From the NCBI GenBank assembly GCA_016285645.1, contig JAEERC010000048.1:34880-98879 (forward strand): DNA of 64,000 nucleotides. The letters are read 5' to 3'. A model generated the notes under the pieces. It was not told the DNA's origin. It ran no database searches and worked only from the letters and a program-made list of their open reading frames with translations. Below, piece after piece: positions 15,775-24,445 of this stretch; position 1 is the stretch's first letter; the number at the start of each line of letters is the position of its first letter. This stretch comes from Clostridiaceae bacterium. GTDB taxonomy: Bacteria > Bacillota > Clostridia > Oscillospirales > Acutalibacteraceae. Made by a program: the position numbers and the translations under genes.

Positions 15775-17433
15775 ATGGAAGAAAATACTCAGATTAACAA
15801 TTATTATATTCCGCCGGAAAAAACACTTTTCGAAACCGATTCCCGCGACATATCCGCCGCCTGCGCCGCTCTCGTTTGCGCGTTTCTCAGCGTGATATGG
15901 GGGTTCTGGGGCGCTTTCAACATCGGCTGGGCGGTATCCTACACCGTGTTTTTCGTGTGCGTGACGGTTTACCTTGTAAGAACCGCGCATATGCAGGGCG
16001 AAAAGAAGAGAATGCCCATTTTCGCCTTTGTATGCGGAGGGCTCTCGCTCGCCCTTTCGCTCAATTTTGCGCTGTGCCCGGATGAACTTGTTCACCTTTT
16101 AAGTTTTGCCGTTATGCTCGCCCTCGGCATTGTGTGGTTCATCGCTCTCTCGGGGCGGGAACTCAGCCGTTCGGATGTTTATTTCGCGAGGCAGATTGTT
16201 TCGCTGCCGCTTTTTTCGGTGGCGAAAATGCCCAAAAGCATACGCTCGCTTCTCACCGTGAAGGACGGCAGAGGCGGCAAAATGCGCAAGGGTCTGCTCG
16301 GAGCGCTGTGCGCCGTGCCCGTTCTGTGCGCGGTGATTCCCCTGCTCATCCGCTCCGACGCCGCTTTTGAAGGGCTTGTGGGCGGTCTGTTCAGGAATCT
16401 CGGCGAATCTGTATTCAAAGCGGTGCTGACCGTTATAATCGCGCCGTTTCTCATCTCGTTCTGCATTATTCTGCGCAGGAGCGACAAAGCCCCGCGGGAG
16501 GAAAAGGCGGCAAAGGGGCTTGACACCGTATTCCTTTCGGCGTTTACGGGAGCGCTCAATCTCTGCTACCTCGTCTATCTTTTTTCACAGCTCGCCTACT
16601 TCTTCAGCGCGTTTTCGGGAATACTGCCCGAGGGTGAAAAATCATACGCCCGGTACGCGAGGCGCGGATTTTTCGAACTGTGCGCAATCTGCGGCATAAA
16701 CCTGTGCGTGTTTTACTTTATGCTTGTTTTCGCGCGCCGCCGTGAGGGAAAAATGCCCGCCGTTCTCAAGGGGCAGGGCGTTTTCCTGAGCATATTCACG
16801 CTTGTTATCACCGGCACTGCGATTTCAAAAATGGTTATGTATATAGGCAGATACGGTATGACGGTTGACCGCGTCTATTCGAGCGCGTTTATGATTTTTA
16901 CCGCCGTTGTGTTTGCCGCAATGCTTCTCAAATGCTTCTTTGAAAAAGTGCCCGTTTTGCGCACGGCGCTTGTGGGCGCGGGAGTTGTGCTTTTACTGCT
17001 CGGCTGCCTCAACACAGGCGCTCTGACCGCGCGATACAATGTATCCGCCTACCGCTCGGGAAAACTCAAGAGTATCGATATAAAATATATTAGTTCGCTC
17101 GATGAAAACGGCATTCCCTACCTCATTGAGCTCGCGGACGACAAAAACGCCGGCACCGCGAAAGAGGCAAGATATGTGCTTGCCGATGTGCTCCCCATCT
17201 ACTATACGGGCGATTACGACGGCAACGGCATGCTTTCGGCGAACGGGATGAGTTATTGCTATTTCAGACCCGACGGCAAGAAAGTTTTCAACGCCTTTTA
17301 TGAGATGAACATTCCGCGTTACCGCCTCTACCGTCTCGCCGATGAGTTCCTTGAGAAAAATCCCGGATTTTACGAAGCGGCTTCACGCGGCAGGGCGCAG
17401 GACGCCGTTGACAGTGTAAAGAATATTGATTGA
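15775..17433 (+). CDS. DUF4173/DUF4153-type polytopic membrane protein
   Basis: 552 residues: a short soluble start, about twelve hydrophobic segments to roughly residue 420, then a soluble 130-residue C-terminal domain (YNVSAYRSGKLKSIDIKYIS...) with the order expected of DUF4173 proteins (LYRLADEFLEKNPGFYE near the end). Function unknown. GGAG ribosome site only 8 bp after the regulator gene's stop codon. Operon with a regulator and DUF2975 suggests a membrane-state or stress module; this is inference. Confidence 0.65.
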   Translation: MEENTQINNYYIPPEKTLFETDSRDISAACAALVCAFLSVIWGFWGAFNIGWAVSYTVFFVCVTVYLVRTAHMQGEKKRMPIFAFVCGGLSLALSLNFALCPDELVHLLSFAVMLALGIVWFIALSGRELSRSDVYFARQIVSLPLFSVAKMPKSIRSLLTVKDGRGGKMRKGLLGALCAVPVLCAVIPLLIRSDAAFEGLVGGLFRNLGESVFKAVLTVIIAPFLISFCIILRRSDKAPREEKAAKGLDTVFLSAFTGALNLCYLVYLFSQLAYFFSAFSGILPEGEKSYARYARRGFFELCAICGINLCVFYFMLVFARRREGKMPAVLKGQGVFLSIFTLVITGTAISKMVMYIGRYGMTVDRVYSSAFMIFTAVVFAAMLLKCFFEKVPVLRTALVGAGVVLLLLGCLNTGALTARYNVSAYRSGKLKSIDIKYISSLDENGIPYLIELADDKNAGTAKEARYVLADVLPIYYTGDYDGNGMLSANGMSYCYFRPDGKKVFNAFYEMNIPRYRLYRLADEFLEKNPGFYEAASRGRAQDAVDSVKNID

Positions 17434-17440
17434 TATGAAA

Positions 17441-17475
17441 AGGGAACGGACATAACAGTCCGTTCCCTTGTTTTA
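17441..17475. terminator. Bidirectional terminator between convergent genes
   Basis: Perfect stem AGGGAACGGAC-ATAACA-GTCCGTTCCCT (17441-17468) followed by TTGTTTTA on the plus strand and by TTTTC on the minus strand; the minus-strand gene ends at 17473. Confidence 0.8.
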
Positions 17476-17946
17476 TACCGTTATCAAATCCGCGAAGTCC
17501 GCTTTCACATAATCCGCGAGATCCTGAGGGGAAAGCTTTACCGTCTCCCCTCTCGTTCCGGCGCTTACATAGATTTTATCGAAGAGAAGCGCCGTTTCGT
17601 CAATGGCGGTGGGAAATTTTTTCTTCATCCCTATCGGCGAACAGCCGCCTCTTATATAGCCCGTTACGGGAAGAAGGTCCTTTACATGAAGCATTTCGAT
17701 TTTCTTTTCGCCGAACTGCTTTGCCGCCTTTTTGAGGTCGAGTTCCTCGTGCACGGGAATACAGCAGACTCCGGTACCGTTCTTTTCGCCTCTGAAGACG
17801 AGGGTTTTGAACATCTGCTCGGGAGGAATGCCCATTTTCGCCGCGGCTGTGTCGCCCGAAAGGTCGCTTTCGTCAACCTCGTATTCGAGCAGTTCATACT
17901 CGATTTTCGCGCTTTCAAGCAGCCGCATCACATTGGTTTTTACCAT
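17473..17946 (-). CDS. ybaK: YbaK/EbsC family Cys-tRNA(Pro)/aminoacyl-tRNA deacylase
   Basis: Hydrolyses mischarged Cys-tRNA(Pro) in trans. 157 residues, normal length. The fold markers are MGIPPEQMFKTLVFRG, the conserved lysine region, VTGYIRGGCSPIGMKKKFPTAIDE and the final VYVSAGTRGETVKLSPQDL (here IYVSAGTRGE). It begins 2 bp after the lacZ stop codon, so it is co-transcribed with lacZ although the functions are unrelated. Confidence 0.9.
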   Translation of the reverse strand: MVKTNVMRLLESAKIEYELLEYEVDESDLSGDTAAAKMGIPPEQMFKTLVFRGEKNGTGVCCIPVHEELDLKKAAKQFGEKKIEMLHVKDLLPVTGYIRGGCSPIGMKKKFPTAIDETALLFDKIYVSAGTRGETVKLSPQDLADYVKADFADLITV

Positions 17947-17948
17947 TG

Positions 17949-20900
17949 TTATACCTTCGAAATTCTGAACTCGAACTTGTGCATTTCGCCGGAATTGAGT
18001 TTATACGGCTTGTGGAGATAAGCGGCACCGGGCATATCGCCGCCGACTCCGCGCTGTGCCGCGTCAAGGCAGACGGTGATGTAGTTATCCTTCTCAAGTT
18101 CGAACAGATGGCGCGCGGTATCGATTTTTTCGGGCGTGTAGTAACCCGCGTTGAAGCCGAAGGGTCTGTCCATTGCCTCAATCAGGATTCCCTCACCGTT
18201 TTCATCCGTGAACTTAAGCGAGCGCACATCGCACCTGTGGCCGTTTTCCTGCGGGCGCATATATCTGTGCTCGAGGCCGTCGATATCCGAGGTGTGAACC
18301 GCTATTGCCGAGCCGGTCTTGCGGTCGCAGTAGTTTTCCCACGGGCCTCTGCCGTACCAGGTGCAGACGGAATATTCGGGATTAAGCCCGAAGCGCAGAC
18401 CGACCTTGAGCATAGGCAGGGCAAGTCCCATGGCGCAGTGGGTGACCGTTATGTCTCCGCCCGGGGCGAATGTGTAAGTTGTTACAACGCCCGCCGTAAA
18501 CGGTGAAAGCCAGTTTACCGTTACCTTTACGCCGTTGTTTGTGCCCGTGACGGAGGTTTTGACCGCCTTTGTGAGAGCCGTTGAGCGCTTCCACTGGTAG
18601 AGCGGATGAATGAGCGCGAACTGCGGCGCGAAGTTGAGGTATCCTCTGTCGTTATCCGTAAGCGGTCTGAAAAAGTCAGGTCTCATCGCGGACGAGTGAT
18701 TGATAATCTCGTTTTCGCCGTAGCAGAGTTCCGCCAAAGCGCCGTTAACGACTTTCGCCTTATAGCCGTTGCCGACTATTTTAATCTCGTTGCCGGCTTT
18801 TCTGTATTTCATATCGCCGACGGCTTTTCTGAAGGGGGCGACGCCCTGCTCCCTTATCATAATCTGCGAGAAGGTTATCTCATAGCCCTTCTCCGCCCAG
18901 GGCATATCCTTTGTGAGCAGGAAATGAATGTTGAGAATAAGCTCGCCGTCCTCGGGCAGGTCGCCGAGGTTAAAGGGCAGAGCGATTTTTTCCTCGCTCA
19001 TCGGCGGAATATCGAGGTTTTCGATTTCGCCGTCTTTTATCTTTTTGCCGTTTTTCGTTATATCCCATACGGCTTTGCTGTAACTGCCCGATGAAACAAA
19101 CAGGTTCTTGTTCTTTATGAGTATTTCGCCGTTTTCGGGCGCGATGCCCTGCGCCTCGAGATTGGCGTAAACCTTTTTGACCTCATAGTAGGACGGGTGC
19201 GGCACTCTGTCCGCTCCGATTATGCCGTTTGCGCAGAAGTAGTAACTCGTGTTGCCCTCGTGAAAATCGCCGCCGTAGAGCCACTTTTCGCTGTCGCCCT
19301 CCTTTTTGCGGATGGACTGGTCAACATAGTCCCAGATAAAGCCGCCGCACATATGGTCGTAGTTTTCGAAAACATCCATATACTCCTGAAAATTGCCCAG
19401 ACTGTTTTCCATGGCGTGGGCGTATTCGCAGTAGATTACAGGCTTGTCGGCAAACTCCTCCGCCTTTATCGGCTTGTTGTCCGCGGCGAGGCGGTTGGCG
19501 ATATTGTCATAGAGCGAGGTCTTGACCTCCTCCTGCTCCTTTAACTTTTTGACTATTCCCTCAACGGGATACATACGGCTGATGAAGTCGGATTTTCTGA
19601 AATCGAAATCGCCCTCATAGTGAATCGGTCTGCTCTTGTCGAGCGCGAGAATCGCCTCCCTCTCATAGAGGAAGTTTTCACCGTCGCCCGCCTCGTTGCC
19701 GAGCGACCAGAAGCATACGCAGGCGTGGCTTCTGTCACGCAGCACCATTCTCTCAGCCCTGTCGATTACCGCGTCGGTGAAATCGGGGTTGTCGCCCGGG
19801 CAGTTCTTGCGGCGCACGCCGTGGCTTTCCACATCCGCCTCGTCCATAACATAGAATCCGAGTTCATCGCACATCTTATAGAGAATTTCGGCGTTGGGAT
19901 AGTGGCTTGTGCGTATGGCGTTTATGTTGGCCCTCTTCATAAGATAGAGGTCCTCGTAATATCTGTTTTCGGGCACCGCCCAGCCGTTGTCCGGGTCAAA
20001 ATCGTGGCGGTTCACGCCCTTGATTATGACTCGCTTGCCGTTGATATAGAGAACATTGCCTTTTATATCCACTCTGCGGTAGCCGATTTTAACCGCCTTG
20101 CAGGAGAGGATTTTGCCGTTCTTTTTAAGCGTGATAACAAGGTCGTAGAGATTCGGCGCCTCAGCCGACCACTGCAGGCAGTCCTTTTCGGTGTATTCCG
20201 TATTTATTACGGTTTTTCCCGCCTTGGCGGTGAGTTTTTCCGTATCGACGGCGGTGAGTTTTCCGTCTCTGCCGGTGCTCACCTCAACCTCGCACTCGCA
20301 CTCTTCGCCGCAGTTCTGAAGCGTGATTTCAAGCTTGAGCGTGCCGTCTTTATATGAGTCGTCAAGGCCTGTATCCGCAAAGAAATCCCTCACGCAGAGC
20401 GTCTCCTCGGCGTAGATATAAACCTCTCTGTAAATACCCGAGAGGAACCACATATCCTGGTCCTCGAGATAGGTGCCGTCCGTGTAGCGGTAAACCTCGG
20501 CTGTCACCTGGTTTTCGCCCGCTCTGACATAATCGGTTATATCAAACTCCGCGGGGGTCATCGAGCCCTGGGAATAGCCGACCTTGCGCCCGTTTATATA
20601 GAGGAAGAAGCCCGCTTTGACGGCTCCGAAATTGATATATATTCTTTTTCCCGTCCAGTCCTCGGGCACGGTGAATCTGCGGCGGTAAACACCGAGCTCG
20701 TTTATCTTTTCGTCTATTTTCGGAATATCGCGCTCGTTTGTTGAAATGCCTTTGGGGAAGAAGGCGCACAGGTAAATCGGCTTGCCGTAGCCGTTCAGCT
20801 GCCAGACCGACGGCACGGGCATATCATCCCAGAAGGAATCGTTGAAATCCTCGGCGAAATACTCGGTTGAGGTCTCGGTCAGATCCTGCTGCCAGTAGAA

Positions 20901-21053
20901 TTTCCAAGTGCCGTTGAGACTTATGCGGTAAGGGGCCGCGCCGCCTTCAAGCGCCGATTTAACATCTTTGTAGGCGTCGGCGTTGTTGTGCGCGTCCTCC
21001 TTGTTTTCCTTGATTATGTAGGGATTTTCCCAGTAGCGGAGTTCTTTAGCCAT
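17949..21053 (-). CDS. lacZ: Beta-galactosidase, glycoside hydrolase family 2
   Basis: Large cytosolic GH2 enzyme, 1034 residues, no signal peptide. Domain order as in LacZ: sugar-binding jelly roll (WKFYWQQDLTE... VPSVWQLNGYGKPIYLC), Ig-like domain, TIM barrel with NRHDFDPDNGW, the acid/base glutamate in FWSLGNEAGDG and the nucleophile in YCEYAHAMENSLGN, then Ig-like and C-terminal Bgal small-chain domain (WYGRGPWENYCDRK, RPQENGHRCDVR). The tryptophan/histidine motifs match lactose-cleaving members. An extended -10 promoter is visible at 21090-21098. Followed by ybaK. Confidence 0.95.
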   Translation of the reverse strand: MAKELRYWENPYIIKENKEDAHNNADAYKDVKSALEGGAAPYRISLNGTWKFYWQQDLTETSTEYFAEDFNDSFWDDMPVPSVWQLNGYGKPIYLCAFFPKGISTNERDIPKIDEKINELGVYRRRFTVPEDWTGKRIYINFGAVKAGFFLYINGRKVGYSQGSMTPAEFDITDYVRAGENQVTAEVYRYTDGTYLEDQDMWFLSGIYREVYIYAEETLCVRDFFADTGLDDSYKDGTLKLEITLQNCGEECECEVEVSTGRDGKLTAVDTEKLTAKAGKTVINTEYTEKDCLQWSAEAPNLYDLVITLKKNGKILSCKAVKIGYRRVDIKGNVLYINGKRVIIKGVNRHDFDPDNGWAVPENRYYEDLYLMKRANINAIRTSHYPNAEILYKMCDELGFYVMDEADVESHGVRRKNCPGDNPDFTDAVIDRAERMVLRDRSHACVCFWSLGNEAGDGENFLYEREAILALDKSRPIHYEGDFDFRKSDFISRMYPVEGIVKKLKEQEEVKTSLYDNIANRLAADNKPIKAEEFADKPVIYCEYAHAMENSLGNFQEYMDVFENYDHMCGGFIWDYVDQSIRKKEGDSEKWLYGGDFHEGNTSYYFCANGIIGADRVPHPSYYEVKKVYANLEAQGIAPENGEILIKNKNLFVSSGSYSKAVWDITKNGKKIKDGEIENLDIPPMSEEKIALPFNLGDLPEDGELILNIHFLLTKDMPWAEKGYEITFSQIMIREQGVAPFRKAVGDMKYRKAGNEIKIVGNGYKAKVVNGALAELCYGENEIINHSSAMRPDFFRPLTDNDRGYLNFAPQFALIHPLYQWKRSTALTKAVKTSVTGTNNGVKVTVNWLSPFTAGVVTTYTFAPGGDITVTHCAMGLALPMLKVGLRFGLNPEYSVCTWYGRGPWENYCDRKTGSAIAVHTSDIDGLEHRYMRPQENGHRCDVRSLKFTDENGEGILIEAMDRPFGFNAGYYTPEKIDTARHLFELEKDNYITVCLDAAQRGVGGDMPGAAYLHKPYKLNSGEMHKFEFRISKV

Positions 21054-21089
21054 AAAGTGAAAGCATCCTTTCGTGAAAGTTACGCTTCA

Positions 21090-21098
21090 TTATAACAC
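21090..21098 (-). promoter_or_regulatory. Extended -10 promoter of lacZ
   Basis: Minus strand TGTTATAAT, an exact extended -10 element, about 37 bp before the lacZ start codon. No convincing -35 box at 17 bp. Confidence 0.55.
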
Positions 21099-21132
21099 AG
21101 ATTATTTGATTTGTATATAAATTTATTGTTAA

Positions 21133-21160
21133 CAAAAAAGAACGCCCCGGAGGGCGTTTT
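21133..21160 (-). terminator. Terminator of the AhpD-like gene
   Basis: Minus strand AAAACGCCCT-CC-GGGGCGTT followed by CTTTTTTGTT; stem 21141-21158, four bases after the stop codon of the gene ending at 21165. Confidence 0.85.
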
Positions 21161-21164
21161 AAGG

Positions 21165-21692
21165 TTATCTTCTTGAAACATAGCCCGCAAGGTAGCCGTC
21201 GAGATCCACCTTGAGAGAGGAATTTATAAGATTTGTGGCAATCATAATCGCGCCGAAAGCGTCGAGCAGGACTATCTGCTCATCGGTGAAGAATTTGCGC
21301 ATTCTCTCGATCATATCGCCGTCTATTTTTCCCTTCGGGTCAAGCACGAGGGCGGAGCCGAACTCCTGAAGAAGCTTCTGCTTTTCGTCAAGTTCAAAGG
21401 TCTTCATATCGATTCCCGCGTCAACGAGAATTTTGGTGAAAAACATTGAGCAGATAAGACATTCGTTTGTGTCGGAAATGGAATAGCAGAAAATGTTTAT
21501 GTCGAGATCGCTCAAGAATTTCGCCGCCTCTGCGCGCAGGTCATACCAGGTCATAAGCGCCTTGAAGGCGGGCACGCTGTTTAACAGAGTGCGCTTCATA
21601 TTTGTCATTTTGCCCACCCTGAGGTGGTCGTCGTGCGCCTGCTTTGTCTCCTCGGGCGCCGAGTCGTAATCAATCATCGGAATAAGTGCCAT
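21165..21692 (-). CDS. AhpD/carboxymuconolactone decarboxylase-like protein
   Basis: 175 residues, all helical in appearance, with the redox motif ECLICSMFF (CxxC at about residues 78-81) in the place of the AhpD motif ExxxCxxCxxxH; the histidine of that motif is not obvious here. The start MALIPMIDYDSAPEETK and the middle DINIFCYSISDTNECL resemble peroxidase-related CMD-fold proteins. A peroxide- or disulfide-linked role is possible but not shown. It is preceded by a small Cys-rich gene 20 bp upstream, probably the same operon. Confidence 0.6.
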   Translation of the reverse strand: MALIPMIDYDSAPEETKQAHDDHLRVGKMTNMKRTLLNSVPAFKALMTWYDLRAEAAKFLSDLDINIFCYSISDTNECLICSMFFTKILVDAGIDMKTFELDEKQKLLQEFGSALVLDPKGKIDGDMIERMRKFFTDEQIVLLDAFGAIMIATNLINSSLKVDLDGYLAGYVSRR

Positions 21693-21712
21693 AATATTAC
21701 CTCCGTAAAAAG

Positions 21713-21931
21713 TTAAAATTCAAAATCCTTCGCGTCCGCTTCGGGTGAGACGGGCGGAATCTTAGGCTCGCGCTTGAGCGGGTCGTAAACGAATTTTCTG
21801 CACTTGCCCTCGGGGCTGACTATCCCCTTGCGCACGCAGAGCACCGACACTCCGCCGGGTGAGAGTCTGCCGTGAAGGCAGTAGGCGCAGGCGGGAGTAT
21901 ATGTTTTTGAATTGACGAGTTTTTTGTTCAC
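21713..21931 (-). CDS. Small Cys-rich protein of Clostridial type
   Basis: 72 residues from a GTG start at 21931 chosen because GGAGGCGATACA lies directly upstream; the longer open frame has no ribosome site. It shows CAYCLHG at the start, a lone Cys in VLCVRKGIV and CRKFVYDPLKREP near the end, i.e. four cysteines that could bind a metal, and an acidic Pro-rich tail. Similar short proteins are common in Clostridia but no function is known to me. Confidence 0.65.
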   Translation of the reverse strand: MNKKLVNSKTYTPACAYCLHGRLSPGGVSVLCVRKGIVSPEGKCRKFVYDPLKREPKIPPVSPEADAKDFEF

Positions 21932-22096
21932 TGTATCGCCTCCGTGACTGTATGCGTGTATTTTATCACAACACGGCGGCGATATCAAGATTCGGGAGCA
22001 AATTGCACACAAAAAAGTTTACAAAATTGTAATAATTTGATATTGTTAATGACCTGCCATTGTAATATTATTAGAACATAAAAGGTTGGTGATTTT

Positions 22097-22915
22097 ATGT
22101 CTTATAAAAACATAATAGATCTGCACACTCACACCGACAGTTCCTTCGACGGCCACCACTCCGCGATTTTTATGTGCGAGACCGCCCAGCTTAAAGGTCT
22201 GAGGGCAATCGCGTTCACCGACCATATAGAAATTGACACCTATTACGAGCGCGGGTTCGACCTTACCGCGAGGGATTCCTACCTGCACGCGGCGAACGCC
22301 CGTTCCGCCTTCAACGGCAAGCTTATTGTGAGCGCGGGCATAGAGCTCGGCGAGCCGACCTACGACACCGCCACAGCCGAGGCGCTCCTCTCAAAATTCA
22401 ACTATGACATAGTAATCGGTTCCATACACAATTTGAGGGGTATGCCCGATTTCTGCGACCTCGACTATGTCAATGAGCACACCGACACGCGCGCGCTGCT
22501 CGACACATATTTTGAAGAGGTGCTCGCGCTCGCGAAATGGGGCAATTTCGACACTCTCGCCCACCTGACATATCCGCTCAGATATATAGCCGGCGAGCAG
22601 AAAATAAATGTTGATATGAAACAGTATTCCGATATTGTCGATTCCATTCTCAGAGCCCTCGCCGAGAACGGCAAAGCCCTCGAAATAAACACATCGGGGT
22701 TGCGCCAGCCGCTCGGCGTGACCATGCCGGATGAAAGCACCGTAAAGCGCTTCCGCGAGCTCGGAGGGGAATTTGTGACCGTCGGCTCGGACGCCCATAA
22801 AGCGGAGCATCTGGGCGCGGGAATCGAAGAAGGCATAGGGATTGCCAAGCGTTGCGGTTTCAACTGCATCTCCCTTTTCAAGGGGCGCACCGCCACTCCC
22901 GTGCCGATTGAGTAA
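22097..22915 (+). CDS. PHP-domain phosphatase, histidinol-phosphatase-like
   Basis: 272 residues with the PHP metal motifs: DLHTHTDSSFDGHHS (residues 6-20), FTDHIEI, GIELGEP, VIGSIHN, and GSDAHKAEHLG near the end. The family hydrolyses phosphate esters; histidinol phosphatase (HisJ/HisK) is the best-known member of this size. No his gene is nearby, so the substrate is uncertain. GTTGGTGATTTT precedes ATG 22097. The next gene, ispE, is 44 bp on and probably in the same unit. Confidence 0.8.
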   Translation: MSYKNIIDLHTHTDSSFDGHHSAIFMCETAQLKGLRAIAFTDHIEIDTYYERGFDLTARDSYLHAANARSAFNGKLIVSAGIELGEPTYDTATAEALLSKFNYDIVIGSIHNLRGMPDFCDLDYVNEHTDTRALLDTYFEEVLALAKWGNFDTLAHLTYPLRYIAGEQKINVDMKQYSDIVDSILRALAENGKALEINTSGLRQPLGVTMPDESTVKRFRELGGEFVTVGSDAHKAEHLGAGIEEGIGIAKRCGFNCISLFKGRTATPVPIE

Positions 22916-22959
22916 ACTGCCGAAAGGAAGACCGCACCTGCGGTCAGCGGTAAAACAAA

Positions 22960-23832
22960 ATGAAAATAACCGTCGACGCGGCGGCAAAAATAAACCTTCT
23001 GCTCGATATCACGGGTCAGCTTGAAAACGGCTACCACAGTTTATGTATGGTAATGCAGTCCGTGAGTCTGTGCGACACCGTGACTCTCGAGAAAACGGAT
23101 TCGCAGACAATCGAGCTTACCTGCTCGGACAGCCGTCTGCCCTGCGACCGCCGCAACATCGCAATAAAAGCCGCCCTTATGTTTTTCACCGAAGCCGGCG
23201 TAAAAAACGAAGGGCTGAAAATACATATTGAAAAACGCATTCCGCTTTCCGCGGGTCTCGCCGGGGGAAGCGCGGACGCCGCCGCGGTAATCTGCGGGCT
23301 CGATGCCCTGTACGGCACCGGGCTTTGTCAGTCCGCGCTGTGTTCAATCGGTCTCAAGGTGGGAAGCGATGTGCCCTTCTGCATAACCGGCGGCACAAAG
23401 CTTGTTGAGAATGTGGGCGAAAAGATTTCTCCCCTGCCCCCGTTTGAAAACTGCTATGTCGTTCTCGCCAAACCCGGTCAGAGCGTTTCCACCGCCGAGG
23501 CGTACGCGAAATTCGACGGCATTGAGATAAACCACCCCGACAACGCCTCGATGATAAACGCGATGAAAGCTTGCGATTACGAAGGCGTGTGCAGGTATTC
23601 GGGCAATGTTTTTGAGCAGGTAACCGACCTGCCCGAGTTTGAGAAAATAAGGCGCGTGCTCGGCGAGTGCGGGGCGGATCTTATCCGCATGAGCGGCAGC
23701 GGACCGACAATGTTCGGGCTGTTCAGAAACTACGCCGACGCCGAGAGAGCCGAGAAAAAAATCAGAAATGAGGGCATCTGCAGCGAGGTCTTCACCACCC
23801 GCCCGGTTCAGAGCGGGGTGTCGATAAGATAA
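22960..23832 (+). CDS. ispE: IspE, 4-diphosphocytidyl-2-C-methyl-D-erythritol kinase
   Basis: ATP-dependent kinase of the MEP isoprenoid pathway, GHMP superfamily. 290 residues. Motifs in order: AAAKINLLLDITGQLENGYH (trimmed, residues 7-26), ATP loop PLSAGLAGGSADAAAVI (about 92-108), LKVGSDVPFC, and the third GHMP motif RMSGSGPTMFGLF near residue 245. GGAAGACC region upstream serves as a weak ribosome site. A strong terminator follows. Confidence 0.94.
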   Translation: MKITVDAAAKINLLLDITGQLENGYHSLCMVMQSVSLCDTVTLEKTDSQTIELTCSDSRLPCDRRNIAIKAALMFFTEAGVKNEGLKIHIEKRIPLSAGLAGGSADAAAVICGLDALYGTGLCQSALCSIGLKVGSDVPFCITGGTKLVENVGEKISPLPPFENCYVVLAKPGQSVSTAEAYAKFDGIEINHPDNASMINAMKACDYEGVCRYSGNVFEQVTDLPEFEKIRRVLGECGADLIRMSGSGPTMFGLFRNYADAERAEKKIRNEGICSEVFTTRPVQSGVSIR

Positions 23833-23834
23833 AA

Positions 23835-23872
23835 CAACATCCGGATTACCGCAGGGTATCCGGATGTTTTTC
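23835..23872 (+). terminator. Terminator of ispE
   Basis: Stem AACATCCGGATTACC / GGTATCCGGATGTT with loop GCA, followed by TTTTTC. Confidence 0.85.
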
Positions 23873-23881
23873 TATTATAGT

Positions 23882-24412
23882 TTAATATTTTTTAGCATTA
23901 CCAAACGATTTTTTGTTTGCTTCATATTCTGTTTGCAATGCTTCTTTTAAATCTTTCTTACTCTCATATGTTCCCGCAAGTCCAACATCGAATGTGTCGG
24001 TTTCTTTATAAATACTAAGACCATATTCTACATATTTAAAATCCAAACTACTACCTTTTACGCGCCCGATGACTGTCCAATATTCATCATCTTCATAGCC
24101 CTTAACGACCAGTTTCACTTCAAGATCGGTCAGTTTACCGTTGCCGGAAAACATTTTCTCATAATCCTCAACAATTGCGGTTTTATATTCGGACTTCAGT
24201 TTTTTTCCGCCGAACAAATTCGGTAAGACGATAATCGCAAGAATAACAGCAATAACGGCAATAAGAATCCGTTTATCGTTTTTAATCTTGTCAATTGCCG
24301 TTGTTTTCAGGTTGTTCATTTTTTCCTTGTTTTCATCGGTTAACGCTGCCTCAGCAATGTTTTCCGCGGTTCCTTTAAGAATTTCCGCCTTTTCTTTAAT
24401 AATATTAGCCAT
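23882..24412 (-). CDS. Single-pass membrane protein of unknown function
   Basis: 176 residues: an amphipathic N-terminal helix (KEKAEILKGTAENIAEAAL), one membrane helix (about 49-66, ILIAVIAVILAIIVLPNLF), then an extracytoplasmic or soluble domain of about 105 residues (EDYEKMFSGNGKLTDLEVKL...). I do not recognise a named family. It is the second gene of a minus-strand pair with the SHOCT protein (33 bp away) and shares their AT-rich base use, distinct from ispE on its left. Regulation probably through the operators at 25706-25747. Confidence 0.6.
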   Translation of the reverse strand: MANIIKEKAEILKGTAENIAEAALTDENKEKMNNLKTTAIDKIKNDKRILIAVIAVILAIIVLPNLFGGKKLKSEYKTAIVEDYEKMFSGNGKLTDLEVKLVVKGYEDDEYWTVIGRVKGSSLDFKYVEYGLSIYKETDTFDVGLAGTYESKKDLKEALQTEYEANKKSFGNAKKY

Positions 24413-24445
24413 TATTGTTCTCCTATCAAAAATAGTTATTACAAA